64,000 bases of DNA from Dermacentor variabilis (Eukaryota > Arthropoda > Arachnida > Ixodida > Ixodidae), in assembly GCF_050947875.1 (NCBI RefSeq), contig NC_134569.1:37175277-37239276 (forward strand). Direction: 5' to 3'. Of the stretch, positions 1 to 10,048 are shown in pieces; within the stretch, counting starts at the first letter, position 1; each line of letters opens with the position of its first letter. The notes under the pieces were generated by a model. It saw only the letters and a program-made list of their open reading frames with translations. It ran no database searches and had not been told where the DNA came from. The position numbers and the translations under genes were made by a program.

Positions 1-223
1 ATCTTATGCCCTGGCGAAATGAACTGACGCTTCTCTGAATATCGCTGTGAACTTCTTCTGCAAATAAAAATGAACAAAGCATTGGTTCAGTATCCACAGC
101 TCTAGTTGGCTGAGATGGAGCTTATTAGAAACATGGTAAGGGCTTACCGTTTCACAAAAATGATTAACTAGATATATTTGATGACATCTGCTACTTCAAG
201 CCATCAACATTGAGCGAACAAGG

Positions 224-337
224 AAGCCTCAGCCTGGAGCCGACGTTCGACAGGAGGGCTTGTCTTCGCAAGCCTCAGCCTGGAGCCAACGTTCGACAGG
301 AGGGCTTGTCTTCGCCAACACGAAGACAAGCCCTCCT
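224..337. repeat. 46-bp direct duplication plus inverted partial copy
   Basis: Two head-to-tail copies of a 46-bp unit (224-269 and 270-315) differ at one base. They are followed after 5 bp by a 17-bp inverted copy (321-337) of the unit's end (298-314), so the second copy can fold into a tight hairpin. No coding sense is visible. Confidence 0.75.
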
Positions 338-1579
338 TCACGGGCCTTTCCGGTAGTGAACTCTGCTCTCTTCCTGACGCTTTCTTGTTTCTATTAAGCA
401 ACAAGGGGTAACAGGCGTCACTTTAAGCTATGGAAATCTTATTTCTTCTGTGATGAATAAAGCTTCATTGTTCCCTATTGTACATTATAGTAAACAACAG
501 CCAGCTAGCATGTGCCATTCGGTTCTCGATTCACGTGCTGGGGCAGCTCGCATATAAGCTTTTGCTAATTTCGTCATTCAGCCAGTATTATCAAGCCCTG
601 TCAACGATGCTTCACTTAGCTCTGATTTCAATAAATTCCCTGCATAAAATTAGAATATTCAAGTTATCTTCAGGTTGCATGCACGTCATAAAACGAAGAA
701 CGAGGAGTTGACTGTCGGCCCTTTCCTTATTACTTTTTTTTTTTCGTTGCTTTAGTACTTGTCATCCATCATGCCTCAGCTCATATACGCCATGGGGAGA
801 GTAAATGTTTAGGGTGAATTGATTCCCCTGCTCTATTTTCTTTCTTTCTGCTTCTTCAAGAAAAGGAGGAGGAAGGGGGGGAGGAGGGGTCATATGCATG
901 CATTGTTGATCCTTATAGCAAATTTCGCATAACTCGCTCCTCGTCGGTAACATCACGTTAACTAATGTACTTACAAACTCCTACGAGAGAGAAAAGAAAG
1001 CAAATCACTTTGCAATAGTTTTCCGTTTAACCGGGTGCCAAGACCAAACTGAGCCAATAAAGAATTTTTTTTCCAATGTCGCTGGCGTTCACGTGATTGA
1101 TTAATAGTCACATTCCTCCTAGAGGATGTCGGGAAGTGTTCTTAAAACACATAGACTCGTATTCACAAAACGCATCTCAGGTAACGTCCCACTGCAACTA
1201 GCTATAAAGCTGTGGTGATCTCCCCTTAATCCCGCCGACCGATATCTCGAGTCAGGGGAGCCCGAACTTCGACCAGTGAGGACTCGCACTTACGTATAAG
1301 TTTTACGAGTACAGGCCACGTGATCACAAAAAAAAAGTTATGACGCTAGAAGTATTTTTTAAGAGTAGAAGTTGGCCGATCGTGATTCCAGAATAAAATT
1401 ATCTAACGCGGCCAGCCAGTGGTAAACAGCAGGTATACGAACAAAAGCCTTTTTGGATTCGGCCCCTGGTGTTTAGAGGTCAGTTTGCGTGATCGATAAA
1501 TAAACAGCTCCAGATAGTTAACTTTTAAGGCCGAAAAGGACCCGTACATAACGGCAAACGGCCAGCCTCTGGCTTAGGG
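338..1579. other. Spacer without recognisable gene
   Basis: AT-rich sequence with short homopolymers and no open frame of convincing length or family resemblance. Bases 1-223 are the same. I see no promoter or repeat that I can name. Confidence 0.6.
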
Positions 1580-2420
1580 TCAAGCTAGGGTCACATCTAA
1601 ATTATTGTACGTTGATTTGGGGCACAACAACAAAAAGAAACATAAATAAAATACTTGTTCTACAAAAAAGGATAATTCGCTACGTTGGAAACATTGAACG
1701 TCTGGGAAACACACGCAAATCATTTGAAAGGTTCAATATCGTTCGGGTTGACAATGTTTACTCATACCGCTTGTTGAACACACTCTACTTTTCAAATAGA
1801 GAACTCTCGGACTTTATTACAGCCTTATCATGTCTAGAGCGTCGTGTTATTACAGTACCTACAAGAAACACCCATATATGGTCTATACCGCGATTTCATA
1901 CCACTTATAAATATCAAACTTTGGCATACAACGTCCCAACAACACTAAACACGTATGAAAACACAACCAGTTGCAGTAAAAAACAGTTACGTTCTTTCTT
2001 TTGTTCTATTGTTTGCTAGTAAAAGATTCAGTATCTTAAAATATCTACTATATATAACATATATGCTGCTTGCAAATCGGTTATTAAAAACATTAATTTT
2101 TTGCAGCATTTTTAGAGTGTTTGTGTGAGTGTAAATATGCGGTACTATATGTCGAAATTTGCATATGCATTTTCATGTGCATCGTATTTCAAATGTATTT
2201 GTGTGATTTGTGAATGTTATATTATGCATTGTGATCTGCATCTTTGTCATTTTTTGTAACAGTGTATCTTAGTACTTTTCCTCTGCGCTCTGTATAGCCG
2301 CTGCCATGTGACGGTTACCTGGGCCCCGTCAAGCCGTTTTTACGGCTTTTAGCCCAGCGGACCTTCCAGCTTATTGTCTGGTAAATAAACTTGAATTTGA
2401 ATTTGAATTTGAATTTGAAA
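1580..2420 (+). mobile_element. 5'-truncated L2/CR1-like LINE: reverse transcriptase C-terminus, 3' UTR and hexamer tail
   Basis: From about 1590 the frame reads SHLNYCTLIWGTTT followed by LQKRIIR. This is the classic post-catalytic segment of L2/CR1-group LINE reverse transcriptases, and it continues to a stop at 2017-2019. The end of the frame (IPRFHTTYKYQTLAYNVP) also matches the usual tail of these proteins. A roughly 370-bp 3' UTR ends in about four copies of the hexamer TTGAAT (2391-2419), the short terminal tandem typical of this LINE group. Only the last 140 or so residues remain; fingers, palm and endonuclease are absent, as expected for a 5'-truncated insertion. The start at about 1580 is where the LINE-like frame stops being convincing; I found no target duplication. 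The group assignment (L2 versus CR1) is from motif memory. Confidence 0.75.
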
Positions 2421-5400
2421 GCTTCGCAAGCTGATAAAAAACTAAACAAAAGGGATGATACGCATTAATAGTTCCAGGCGGAGACACAAATAACTAGGAG
2501 TAGACACCGTACAGTGATCGTGGAAATTATTTAACTATCATGGCACGCCTTGTCAATGAGGTGTTACCTCCAAAGGTGTCTGGCAATTGCCTGTCTTTCT
2601 GCTTTCGCAAAATACTGTTTCGACGCCGAAGTTTTGGGTTCCCTAAGGGTACCTCGAACTAAGGGTTACAAATGTTCCGTTCAAACTATTCCAACGCTGT
2701 TGTGTATCGCACGTTGATATTTCGCCTTTCTTGCCGGCTTCTTCGACAGTCCTGCATTTTAACGAATACCAGCAAATTTTTTCTAGTCGTGATCCCTTCA
2801 TCAGTAGCCGCCTGCGCAGTGACATGTTCCACGAACAGTCCGTACCTCATTACATCGAGTCGGTGGTCATGTTGCCACGTCGACAAAAGACTCTCGTAAA
2901 ACTAATTGAAGAGTAGATGAGAGGAAGGGGCTAGTACTGTGCATGTGCAACAGCCGCCCCACCGAGGCATGTTTTGTGCGAATCTTTGGGTGATACACAA
3001 CGTGATAAGGAGGCAGGCGAGACGCGACAACTTTCTCGCTCAATTTGCACTCTCGAGCTGTACCGCGTATAATAAACCCCTGCCATGCGCCGCGCAACCA
3101 AATGAATACCCTTAGTACACGTGCTGTGCGCAGTGTTCAAGTAGAGAGAACACCCAAGTTATTCACCGCAGTTCACGATACTCCAGAGTGTGCGATAGCC
3201 GGTCGTATTGTACGCGCACTCGCCATAACTTTGTGTTGTTCCCGGCATGCACTACGGCGCACAGAACAGAGTTGCTCCGCTTATCGAAAATTCCTACCCA
3301 CACGGCAGTTTCGTTTATACTAGCAATGTCTTTATGATGAGCGTAAAATCAGCGGTCGCAGATGAAGAAATTATTGCCGTGATAGTGAAGGTCCATGCTT
3401 CCTTACGAGCAATACGTTACGTAGCGATGCCCGATTCACTTAGCGCAGCACGAGCACATGAAACGTAGCAGGAAGGCTCGTATATTTTGACATTTCTATT
3501 CTGTGTGATATGCAATTTCGTAAAATAATGTGTATAGAGGATAACTTCGAGCGCAAGAGAGCCTGCAAACAATTTTACCAAGAAACCATTAATATCTGTC
3601 AGTAGCCAGCAGCGAACAACGTGTACGGGAAGAAAAAGACGCGACAAGCGCTTTGTATGTTCTTCACTGCTGGCTGCTATACTCAGGTAACTCACCAGGT
3701 TCGCTATCCTTTAGCAAGAACTTGAGTTCGCAGGCAGACCTTTGGTTTCAAACAAAGCGGGCGCTATGTTCCATCGCCTTTCTCACAAGTGTAGCAAGAA
3801 ATCTGGTATGACCTACATAATCATGTTGAGATTAAGTACGTATACATACGTGCTGATCGAATCTGAACAGCATGTGGCTTATTTCTCTGCTGTACGATTG
3901 AGGGGTTTAAGGATCGAAATGGTTCTGTTTGCGGAGGAGTACGCGAAACAGACGATAATCAGGAGCAGTAAACGTTCTGTTGCACACGCATGTTGTTGCG
4001 GAGAAATTCGTGTACAATATACTTCGGATGCTCTACTTCTCTCGGTTCTGCACCAATGATAATAAATAAATAAATATCGATTTAGAAAATATAAATGTGG
4101 TAACTCGTTTTTAGTGAGTTTAGTTGAACAACTTTGAAATCCTGAACTCATTTACCGAGGGAAGCATCCAACGGCGCGACACCGATGACAACGACGGCAG
4201 CATTATGATGAAGATGGCAAAATGCATGAGAACCACAACAACCACAGCATGACGACGATACTTCGTTGATGGATATCTACAAAAGCGAAGGGCTCTCAGT
4301 GCTGGAGGAACGCTGAGAGTGACTGCTGCGATGAAAGCCGCGTTGCGAAGGGCCGCGTTTAACGCATACCCAAAGGTATACGTTAATTGTTTCTGACTGT
4401 GCGAATTACTTTACAACGATGAAATTTTGACATTCTTATGTTCAGTTCTTCGCCTCTCACTATGTCATATCATTATTTGTCCATGTATATCTCCTATAGC
4501 CTTTCCACGAGAACGATTGAAGTTCACAGAGCGTGACGTTACGTTAACTATTTATTATTTGAGGCTTTTATTGCTTCGTTAAATAAACCATAAATGGCTT
4601 CCACGACACAGGCTTCGAAAAAAAAAAACCTGTTTGTGATTCCACTCACACGGATGTGCAAGGCCCAGTTTAAAGTATTCATCCCGCAGCTTTAAGAGAT
4701 GCGCGGAAGCCGTGGGATCATGCAGGGTTAATACGATTCACCGCATGCTATACCGCAGCGCTGCTTACTGCATCGTGTAGAGAGAAGGCACGCATTCGTT
4801 AATAGATTACTGCATTGTGGGTTACCGTGTCATACCGTCTTTTTGAGAAGGCGCACTGACGAGTGGGAATCGCGAAGAGCAAAGCACCGGCAGTGAGCGA
4901 CCAACTGCGCAAAAACAACCTCGGAGGTCATTTAGAGGTCGCGTCTAGGCGTCAATGCCTGCTGTAAATAAAGGTGACGAATCGCCGTAACGAGCTGCGC
5001 GCCGGCTGGGAAGCTCGTAAGGAACGCAGCAGCTTGCGACCCCATCACTTCGACAGTGCCGCAAGAAGGCGCCGCGAAAGCCAATCGCCGAGCGAGAGGA
5101 AGAACTGAGCGCCTCCATCAGTCACGCATCGCAGCGTCGGCGCCACTCAAAGAGCGCTCCGGAGAAAAGCGGCCTTTGGCGCGCAGTCCCACTGTGGCAT
5201 CTTGGCCGTTTCCTATTGGACGAGCTGTCGCGGCGAGCAAGCATTTCAAAAGTGCTCCGGCGCGACTAGCTGCAGTCGCTAGCTCTGTCCGTCATTGCAC
5301 TCGGTGCGCCTCCCTTTCAGTGCCGTGTTCCTCCTACGCCTTCGTTCCTTGCCCGTTCCTCTTCTCGCAGCGGCGCCACATGTATCAAATGTGCAGAGTT

Positions 5401-6188
5401 CCCAGTGGAGGCACTCCACAGTACCGGCGTAACCAACAAATTTGTCCAGAAATCTGCAGACTATGCAGTCGGGCGAACTTGGCGCGTGCCGCTACCTATT
5501 CGCATCTCCACAGGACAAGAAAAAAAGAAAGAGCAAACGAGGCGCATACTTTCCCTTGTATATATAGCCCTTGACAGTATTAACATCGCGGGCACTCGCG
5601 TGTATTTTTGCGCCTCGTAGAGCCATGCTTACGCTTGTGGGGCACGGTGACGCAACACCCGCGATAACGCCACTGTCGCAACCTCACTTATACTTTGCTT
5701 TCACGAGGCTCACAAATGACGCCAAGATTCATAACTATCGCTCACCTTTATTACTTTTCCGGTATTGATAAAAAGGTCCCTGTCGAGTCCCCATTGAGAG
5801 GCACCCTTTTACGGCGCCCTTCAATCGAGCGCGCAAATGTAGCACGTATCATGCCGAATAAAGAGGGTGAATCATTGTTATTCAGCAGTCACTATCGTAG
5901 AGCTTGAACGCGGCAATCAAGGCTTGTATGCCCAACGCTACTGATGAGGAATAGGAAGCGTCAGCCACTATAGTAGATCGCTATCGTCAGAACTCAGAGC
6001 GCAAGCAACTACTCATGATGAGAAAGTGCAACGCCATGAGTACATAAGTTTCTATAAGCAGTTCAGAAACGATTCCAGTGCACAGGTAAGCCGCCACTAC
6101 AAACACGTCCAAGCGATACCACACATCCCTGAAAAGCCAAGAAAGGAAAGCCAAAGGATGTAATTAGCTCCCCAGATAAAATCACCCG
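2421..6188. other. Spacer; CpG-rich segment near 5040-5400
   Basis: No gene recognised. Around 4150-4300 the sequence is a cryptic GATGA/GACGA-rich stretch. At 5040-5400 it becomes CpG-rich, with an inverted CCAAT (ATTGG at 5215-5219) and an initiator-like TTTCAGTG near 5317. That could be a host promoter on the + strand, but no downstream exon is convincing. The 172-codon frame across it looks like a by-product of base composition. Confidence 0.4.
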
Positions 6189-6440
6189 CCATTGTGGGGT
6201 AAAGGCCTTGGTGTTGCGTTGCTAAGTCCGAAGTCGCGGAATCAAATGCCGGCCACGGCAGCCGCACTTCGACGAAGGCGAAATGAAAAAAAAGAAAGTA
6301 CGCCAGTCTACCGTGCTTTTGGGTGCACGTTAAATAACCACAGGTGGTCAGAATTGATCCATAGTCTCCCACTACGGCATGCCTCAAACATATCGGGGTT
6401 ATGGCACGTAGAACATCAAAATTTAATTAATTCATTCATT
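6189..6440 (+). mobile_element. Old Ruka-like tRNA-derived SINE
   Basis: This shares, in order, the landmarks of the intact copy at 56792: a tRNA-like head with a B-box-like GCGGAATCAAATGCC, a GGCCACGG join, a GCACTTCGACGAAGGCGAAATG body, GGTGCACGTTAAATAACC, and a CACTACGGCATGCCTCA/TGGCACGTA end. It finishes in a TTAATTAATTCATTC tail. It carries many substitutions and a poly-A-like insertion, so it is an old copy. It makes no protein; SINEs of this type are transcribed by RNA polymerase III and mobilised by LINE machinery. Confidence 0.75.
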
Positions 6441-8969
6441 TAATTAGCTCAGGCCCTCCGTACAGATGGTACAGGCCCTCCGTGCGAAGCTGAAGCGTGC
6501 GACCCTGGCGTTTATCACTGGGTTAATCCCGACGGTTCATTAACGTCTTTCTCAATTATTGGTTACGTTTTCGTGTTTCTTACTGAGGTTACACACACGT
6601 TCGGCTGCGACGGAGAAAACGACGTCAATGACGGTGTGCCCGCAGTGCGCCGTTGTCGCTTGCGTTCGATGTCTCAAGTTTGGTCGGTGGCGGGGTTAGC
6701 AGCATCCGCCCGGCATTGCCGCTTGCGATCCTTCAAAATTAAATTGCTTCAAAATTAAATCTGTCTGTCACGTGAGAGAACGAATGTCTCATACCCCCTT
6801 ACGTAATGGTTCATACCCCCGTAAAGGCGGCCTCCTCATTACGACGACAAAGAGAACTTAAATACTACACTGGACTGACGAGCGGCGACGGAGCCAGCTG
6901 TGGAAGACGACGACTACGCTCGATCTATTGCCGATCATGATAGTTTTTTTTTTTTTTTTTTACACGCGGACACGATAGTGGGGAAACTAGCCCTTAACAG
7001 CTTCGCTGTAATATTCTTCTGATATATTTAGTATACCGCAGCATATAGCTGTCGTCATCTTTCACCCGCTTGAGATTAGGAAGCATGACCTCATTACAGC
7101 CTAATTTGACTTGGTTCTTCAGAAACGGTTTTCCATAGAGCAACACTTGAGCTTTCGCCGTCCAGATGCCGTGACTACCTAAACCACATCGCACCTGAAA
7201 ATCCTTTATGCAACGACACGAAAAAGGAAAGACACAAAACGCAATTTGCGGGAGACCGTTTTATTGTTTTCTTCAAATACTCCTATCCACGAAAATTGCA
7301 GCATGGGCAAAGCCATCCGAGTGCAGTATGTAGTAACTGCGCCCGGACGGCGGCGGGTTATGCAAGGAGCAAGGAAGCAACATTCAGACGGTCGTTCTCG
7401 CCCCGGACGCATAACTGGCTCGCGAATTTTCCGCCCGCGCTACTTACGGCTGCGCTAACAACGTTCACGGCAACCGCCCTTTCCCTCCTTCCCTCAGGTC
7501 TTCGTCGTTGGCGCAGCAGTAGAAAGGGCGATAGAAGAGAGGAGGAGGGCAGAGCGAGTCCATGGCGCGCGAGGCAGAGACGCGGTTGGTCGCCCTACGG
7601 CGCGCGCTGGGGCTCGAACAATGAGCCCTGCGAGCGCGTGCGCGACGGCGGCCGCGCTGCTCGCGAAGAAAAGCACAACGTTCGCCTTGAAGAACCTCTC
7701 GCAAACGGCTCTTGGCCTGTAAATAATGGCCGCCCATAAAAATGTCGGCCGAAATTGCGCTTCCTTTCGATAGTCGGTTCGAGCCCACATGCAGCACCTC
7801 GGCCCGTTTCGTCGCTGTTGCTTTGTCCTGTGCGCGCGCGCGTGCTGGCTTTCCACCCGGACCCCGTGTAAGAGCGCGCATATGCGCGACACCGCTGTTT
7901 TTAGGGCTTCTCTCTCCCTCTCGTCCTGTGCTGCTCTCACTTCTAACACGTCCTGTTGTTGTTGTCCTTGTCGACATCGCCGCCGTCTAAATGAAATGGC
8001 CACATTCCCTATGCATGCGTGAATAAGTGCCCGCTTCATAGAAATAGTCTGCCTCGCGTTTTGTTGTCCTTAAAAGAAAATGCAAATTCAGAACACGTGC
8101 GATGTCGTACTCATCACGACCCATCTTCCTCTGAGATAATTGAGTAGGGCCGAAGTAATGTCACGGTTATATTTCATTCCTTGTTTTTTTTTTTCCCCTC
8201 TTTTTGCACTTCGTGGTTAGTCCGTGCGGGGCTTCGCCGAAAATAACACCAAGATCGGTCGGTCGTGAACGTTGGATGATAAGAAAAGAGACTCGAACGA
8301 AAGCAATGTCTGCGTGATACCGGCCAGGCATAAAGTTATGAAAGAACTGTCAATTTGACTGTCACGTTGTCGTTGTCGACGCTGTGCGTTGTCGACACGT
8401 TGTCGACGCTGTGCGCGCTTCGCCCGAAGCTGGCTGTTAGTGTGACATATTGTATAGCAGGAACGAAACAAAACAGGTACGCCGATAGGGATCTAAAGTT
8501 TCTATGCGTATTTTTGCGTGTACAAAGGGGAAAAAATGAATAAATCAACGTATGAATGTTTAATTAATTAATTACTTAATAATACATTATTGCGGAAACT
8601 TGAACTGATCGACAATAATCAATTAAGAGATGTCTGGAATCAATGTTTCGACAACGGGACTTGTCACCCTGACAAGGGCAAGTGCCATTGCCGAAACGGT
8701 GACTTCAGCGACATCACTCGTTCGACCACTGTACTCCTGAGCGCGTCTCACAAGAGTGGCTGGGCCAATGAGGGAAATGACGTCCACCCACCGAAGCCTA
8801 ACCCGCAGTGACAAGCCTGCTGCTGAATGTCTAACGGCCTCCCGTGGTTATCACTAGTTGAGAAATTATGCGTCAGGTATATTCGGTGGCAGACAAGACA
8901 CTCTTCTCATTAGAAGCACGTGAACTCGGTGCCTTAGGCCAGCTATTTCTCGAAGTTGATCCCTGCTGA
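6441..8969. other. Spacer with CpG-rich block and homopolymer runs
   Basis: A T-run lies at about 6943-6961. A strongly CpG-rich block occupies about 7400-7990, where long frames open on both strands, which is a composition effect. At 8371-8415 an 18-bp motif containing GTTGTCGACGCTGTGCG occurs twice. No gene is recognised. Confidence 0.5.
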
Positions 8970-9131
8970 GTACTGTTGCGTTTCGCCTGCGACACGCGGT
9001 TTTGCCGGCGCGACTGCGGCGGGGCGGCAGACATTTTGGCCCGTGCGGCGTCGCCGCAACGCTCCCCGCCAGGCGTTTCCAGGCATGTTCCGATGCCACG
9101 TGTCTTCATGTGCGTGTGTGAGTGTATGTGC

Positions 9132-9291
9132 CATTGTGCCCGAACCAGGCGATGCGACAGCAGGGGTCATCCTCCCCTTCCAGTCATTGTGCCTGAACCA
9201 GGCGATGCGACAGCAGGGGTCATCCTCCCCTTCCAGTCATTGTGCCTGAACCAGGCGATGCGAAAGCAAGGGATCACCCTCTCATTCCAGT
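9132..9291 (+). repeat. Three 53-54-bp tandem units in U3 of the element A LTR
   Basis: Units start at CATTGTGCC, at 9132, 9185 and 9238, with a fourth partial start at 9292. The third unit differs from the first two in its second half. The same array recurs in the 3' LTR (about 15204-15363). Arrays in U3 commonly act as enhancer-like elements; that role here is inference. Confidence 0.85.
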
Positions 9292-9398
9292 CATTGTGCC
9301 CGACCGGCAGCGCTACGACAGTGTGCGTCACCATTAGCCCATTGTACATTCACGTGCTCGTCTATTGAGGGGTTCCTTCTTGCCCTCAACTGCGAGAG

Positions 9399-9406
9399 TA
9401 TAAAAA
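9399..9406 (+). promoter_or_regulatory. TATA box of element A 5' LTR
   Basis: TATAAAAA stands downstream of the U3 tandem array and 111 bp before the polyadenylation signal, the expected position for the LTR promoter. Transcription would start near 9430. The element B LTR has the same box (53459-53466, minus strand). Confidence 0.8.
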
Positions 9407-9516
9407 CAGCTGCCCCCGGACGCCAAAAAGAGGGGCTCCGATTTCTTCTGTTGAGTAAAGTGCTCTCCCGTCTCTCTACTTCGGTCAACCTGACCGCCAA
9501 CTCTTTGCGATGTTAA

Positions 9517-9522
9517 AATAAA
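9517..9522 (+). terminator. Polyadenylation signal in element A LTR
   Basis: AATAAA followed by a GT/T-rich stretch (TTGTTTTGTTGTTA). In the 3' LTR copy it would end the genomic transcript; in the 5' LTR it must be bypassed. The signal is conserved in the element B LTRs. Confidence 0.7.
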
Positions 9523-9696
9523 CAAGTTGTTTTGTTGTTACCAGTCGACTCATGCTTTGCCGGGACCTTCGGATGCTTCCAGTTGTACCCCCGGCCGCCA
9601 GGCCAACGCTACCCTTGGGGCTTGCGACCCAGGTACAACCACGGGCGTCAGCGCCGAGTTCCCAACAACCGATGCCATCGGTGGGTTCCAAAGATC

Positions 9697-9713
9697 TGGT
9701 TGGCAGCGGTGAG
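9697..9713 (+). promoter_or_regulatory. Primer binding site of element A
   Basis: TGGTTGGCAGCGGTGAG begins 2 bp after the LTR with the TGG expected to pair with a tRNA 3' CCA. Element B has TGGTTGCCAGCGGTGAG at the same place. I do not name the tRNA. A second copy of the core (GCCAGCGGTGAGATCGC, 9741-9757) follows 39 bp downstream. Confidence 0.7.
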
Positions 9714-10048
9714 ATCGCCTCCGACTTCAAACAACTGTCTGCCAGCGGTGAGATCGCGACAACGGAGGCCAGCAGCGAAGAGATGCAGTTGACTGTATGC
9801 TGAGCAGCTCAACGACGATCCGGGAGCAGTGCAACGAGCCCTGTGTGATGACTGGTTGCCTGCAGCGGAACGACTGCGCTGGACTCTTGGCTGCGAGGTT
9901 TGGTGAGTGCGGGACTTTCTTCTTCTGAGCTTTGCCAGGCTTTTGTTAGTGTCAGAAACAGAGCTGGTAATTGTGGTTGTCGTTGCTGCCGGGTTAGTTT
10001 GCGGCAAGACAATAGTAAGCAGTAGAGAAAGCAGCATTCAGAGCAGCC

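Larger units (their letters stand above)
8974..9694 (+). repeat. 5' LTR of element A
   Basis: 721 bp, matching 15046-15766 base for base except about three substitutions seen by eye. It contains a three-unit tandem array (9132-9291), a TATA box (9399) and a polyadenylation signal (9517), so U3, R and U5 can all be placed. The last bases before the primer site are CCAAAGA here and CCAAACA in the 3' LTR and in both element B LTRs, which fixes the LTR end. Confidence 0.95.

Noticed and set aside
5056..5574. 172-codon frame
   Set aside because: It starts at a non-ATG codon in a CpG-rich block with frames open in several phases, and has low-complexity Arg/Ala/Ser composition. Composition effect.
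7465..8039. 170- and 181-codon frames on the minus strand
   Set aside because: Overlapping open frames in both strands of a CpG-rich segment with Arg-rich composition; no domain.
8590..8811. 73-codon frame with CFDNGTCHPDKGKCHCRNGD, reminiscent of an EGF-like module
   Set aside because: It has four cysteines only, a non-ATG start, no signal peptide and no splice sites in phase. It is probably coincidence.
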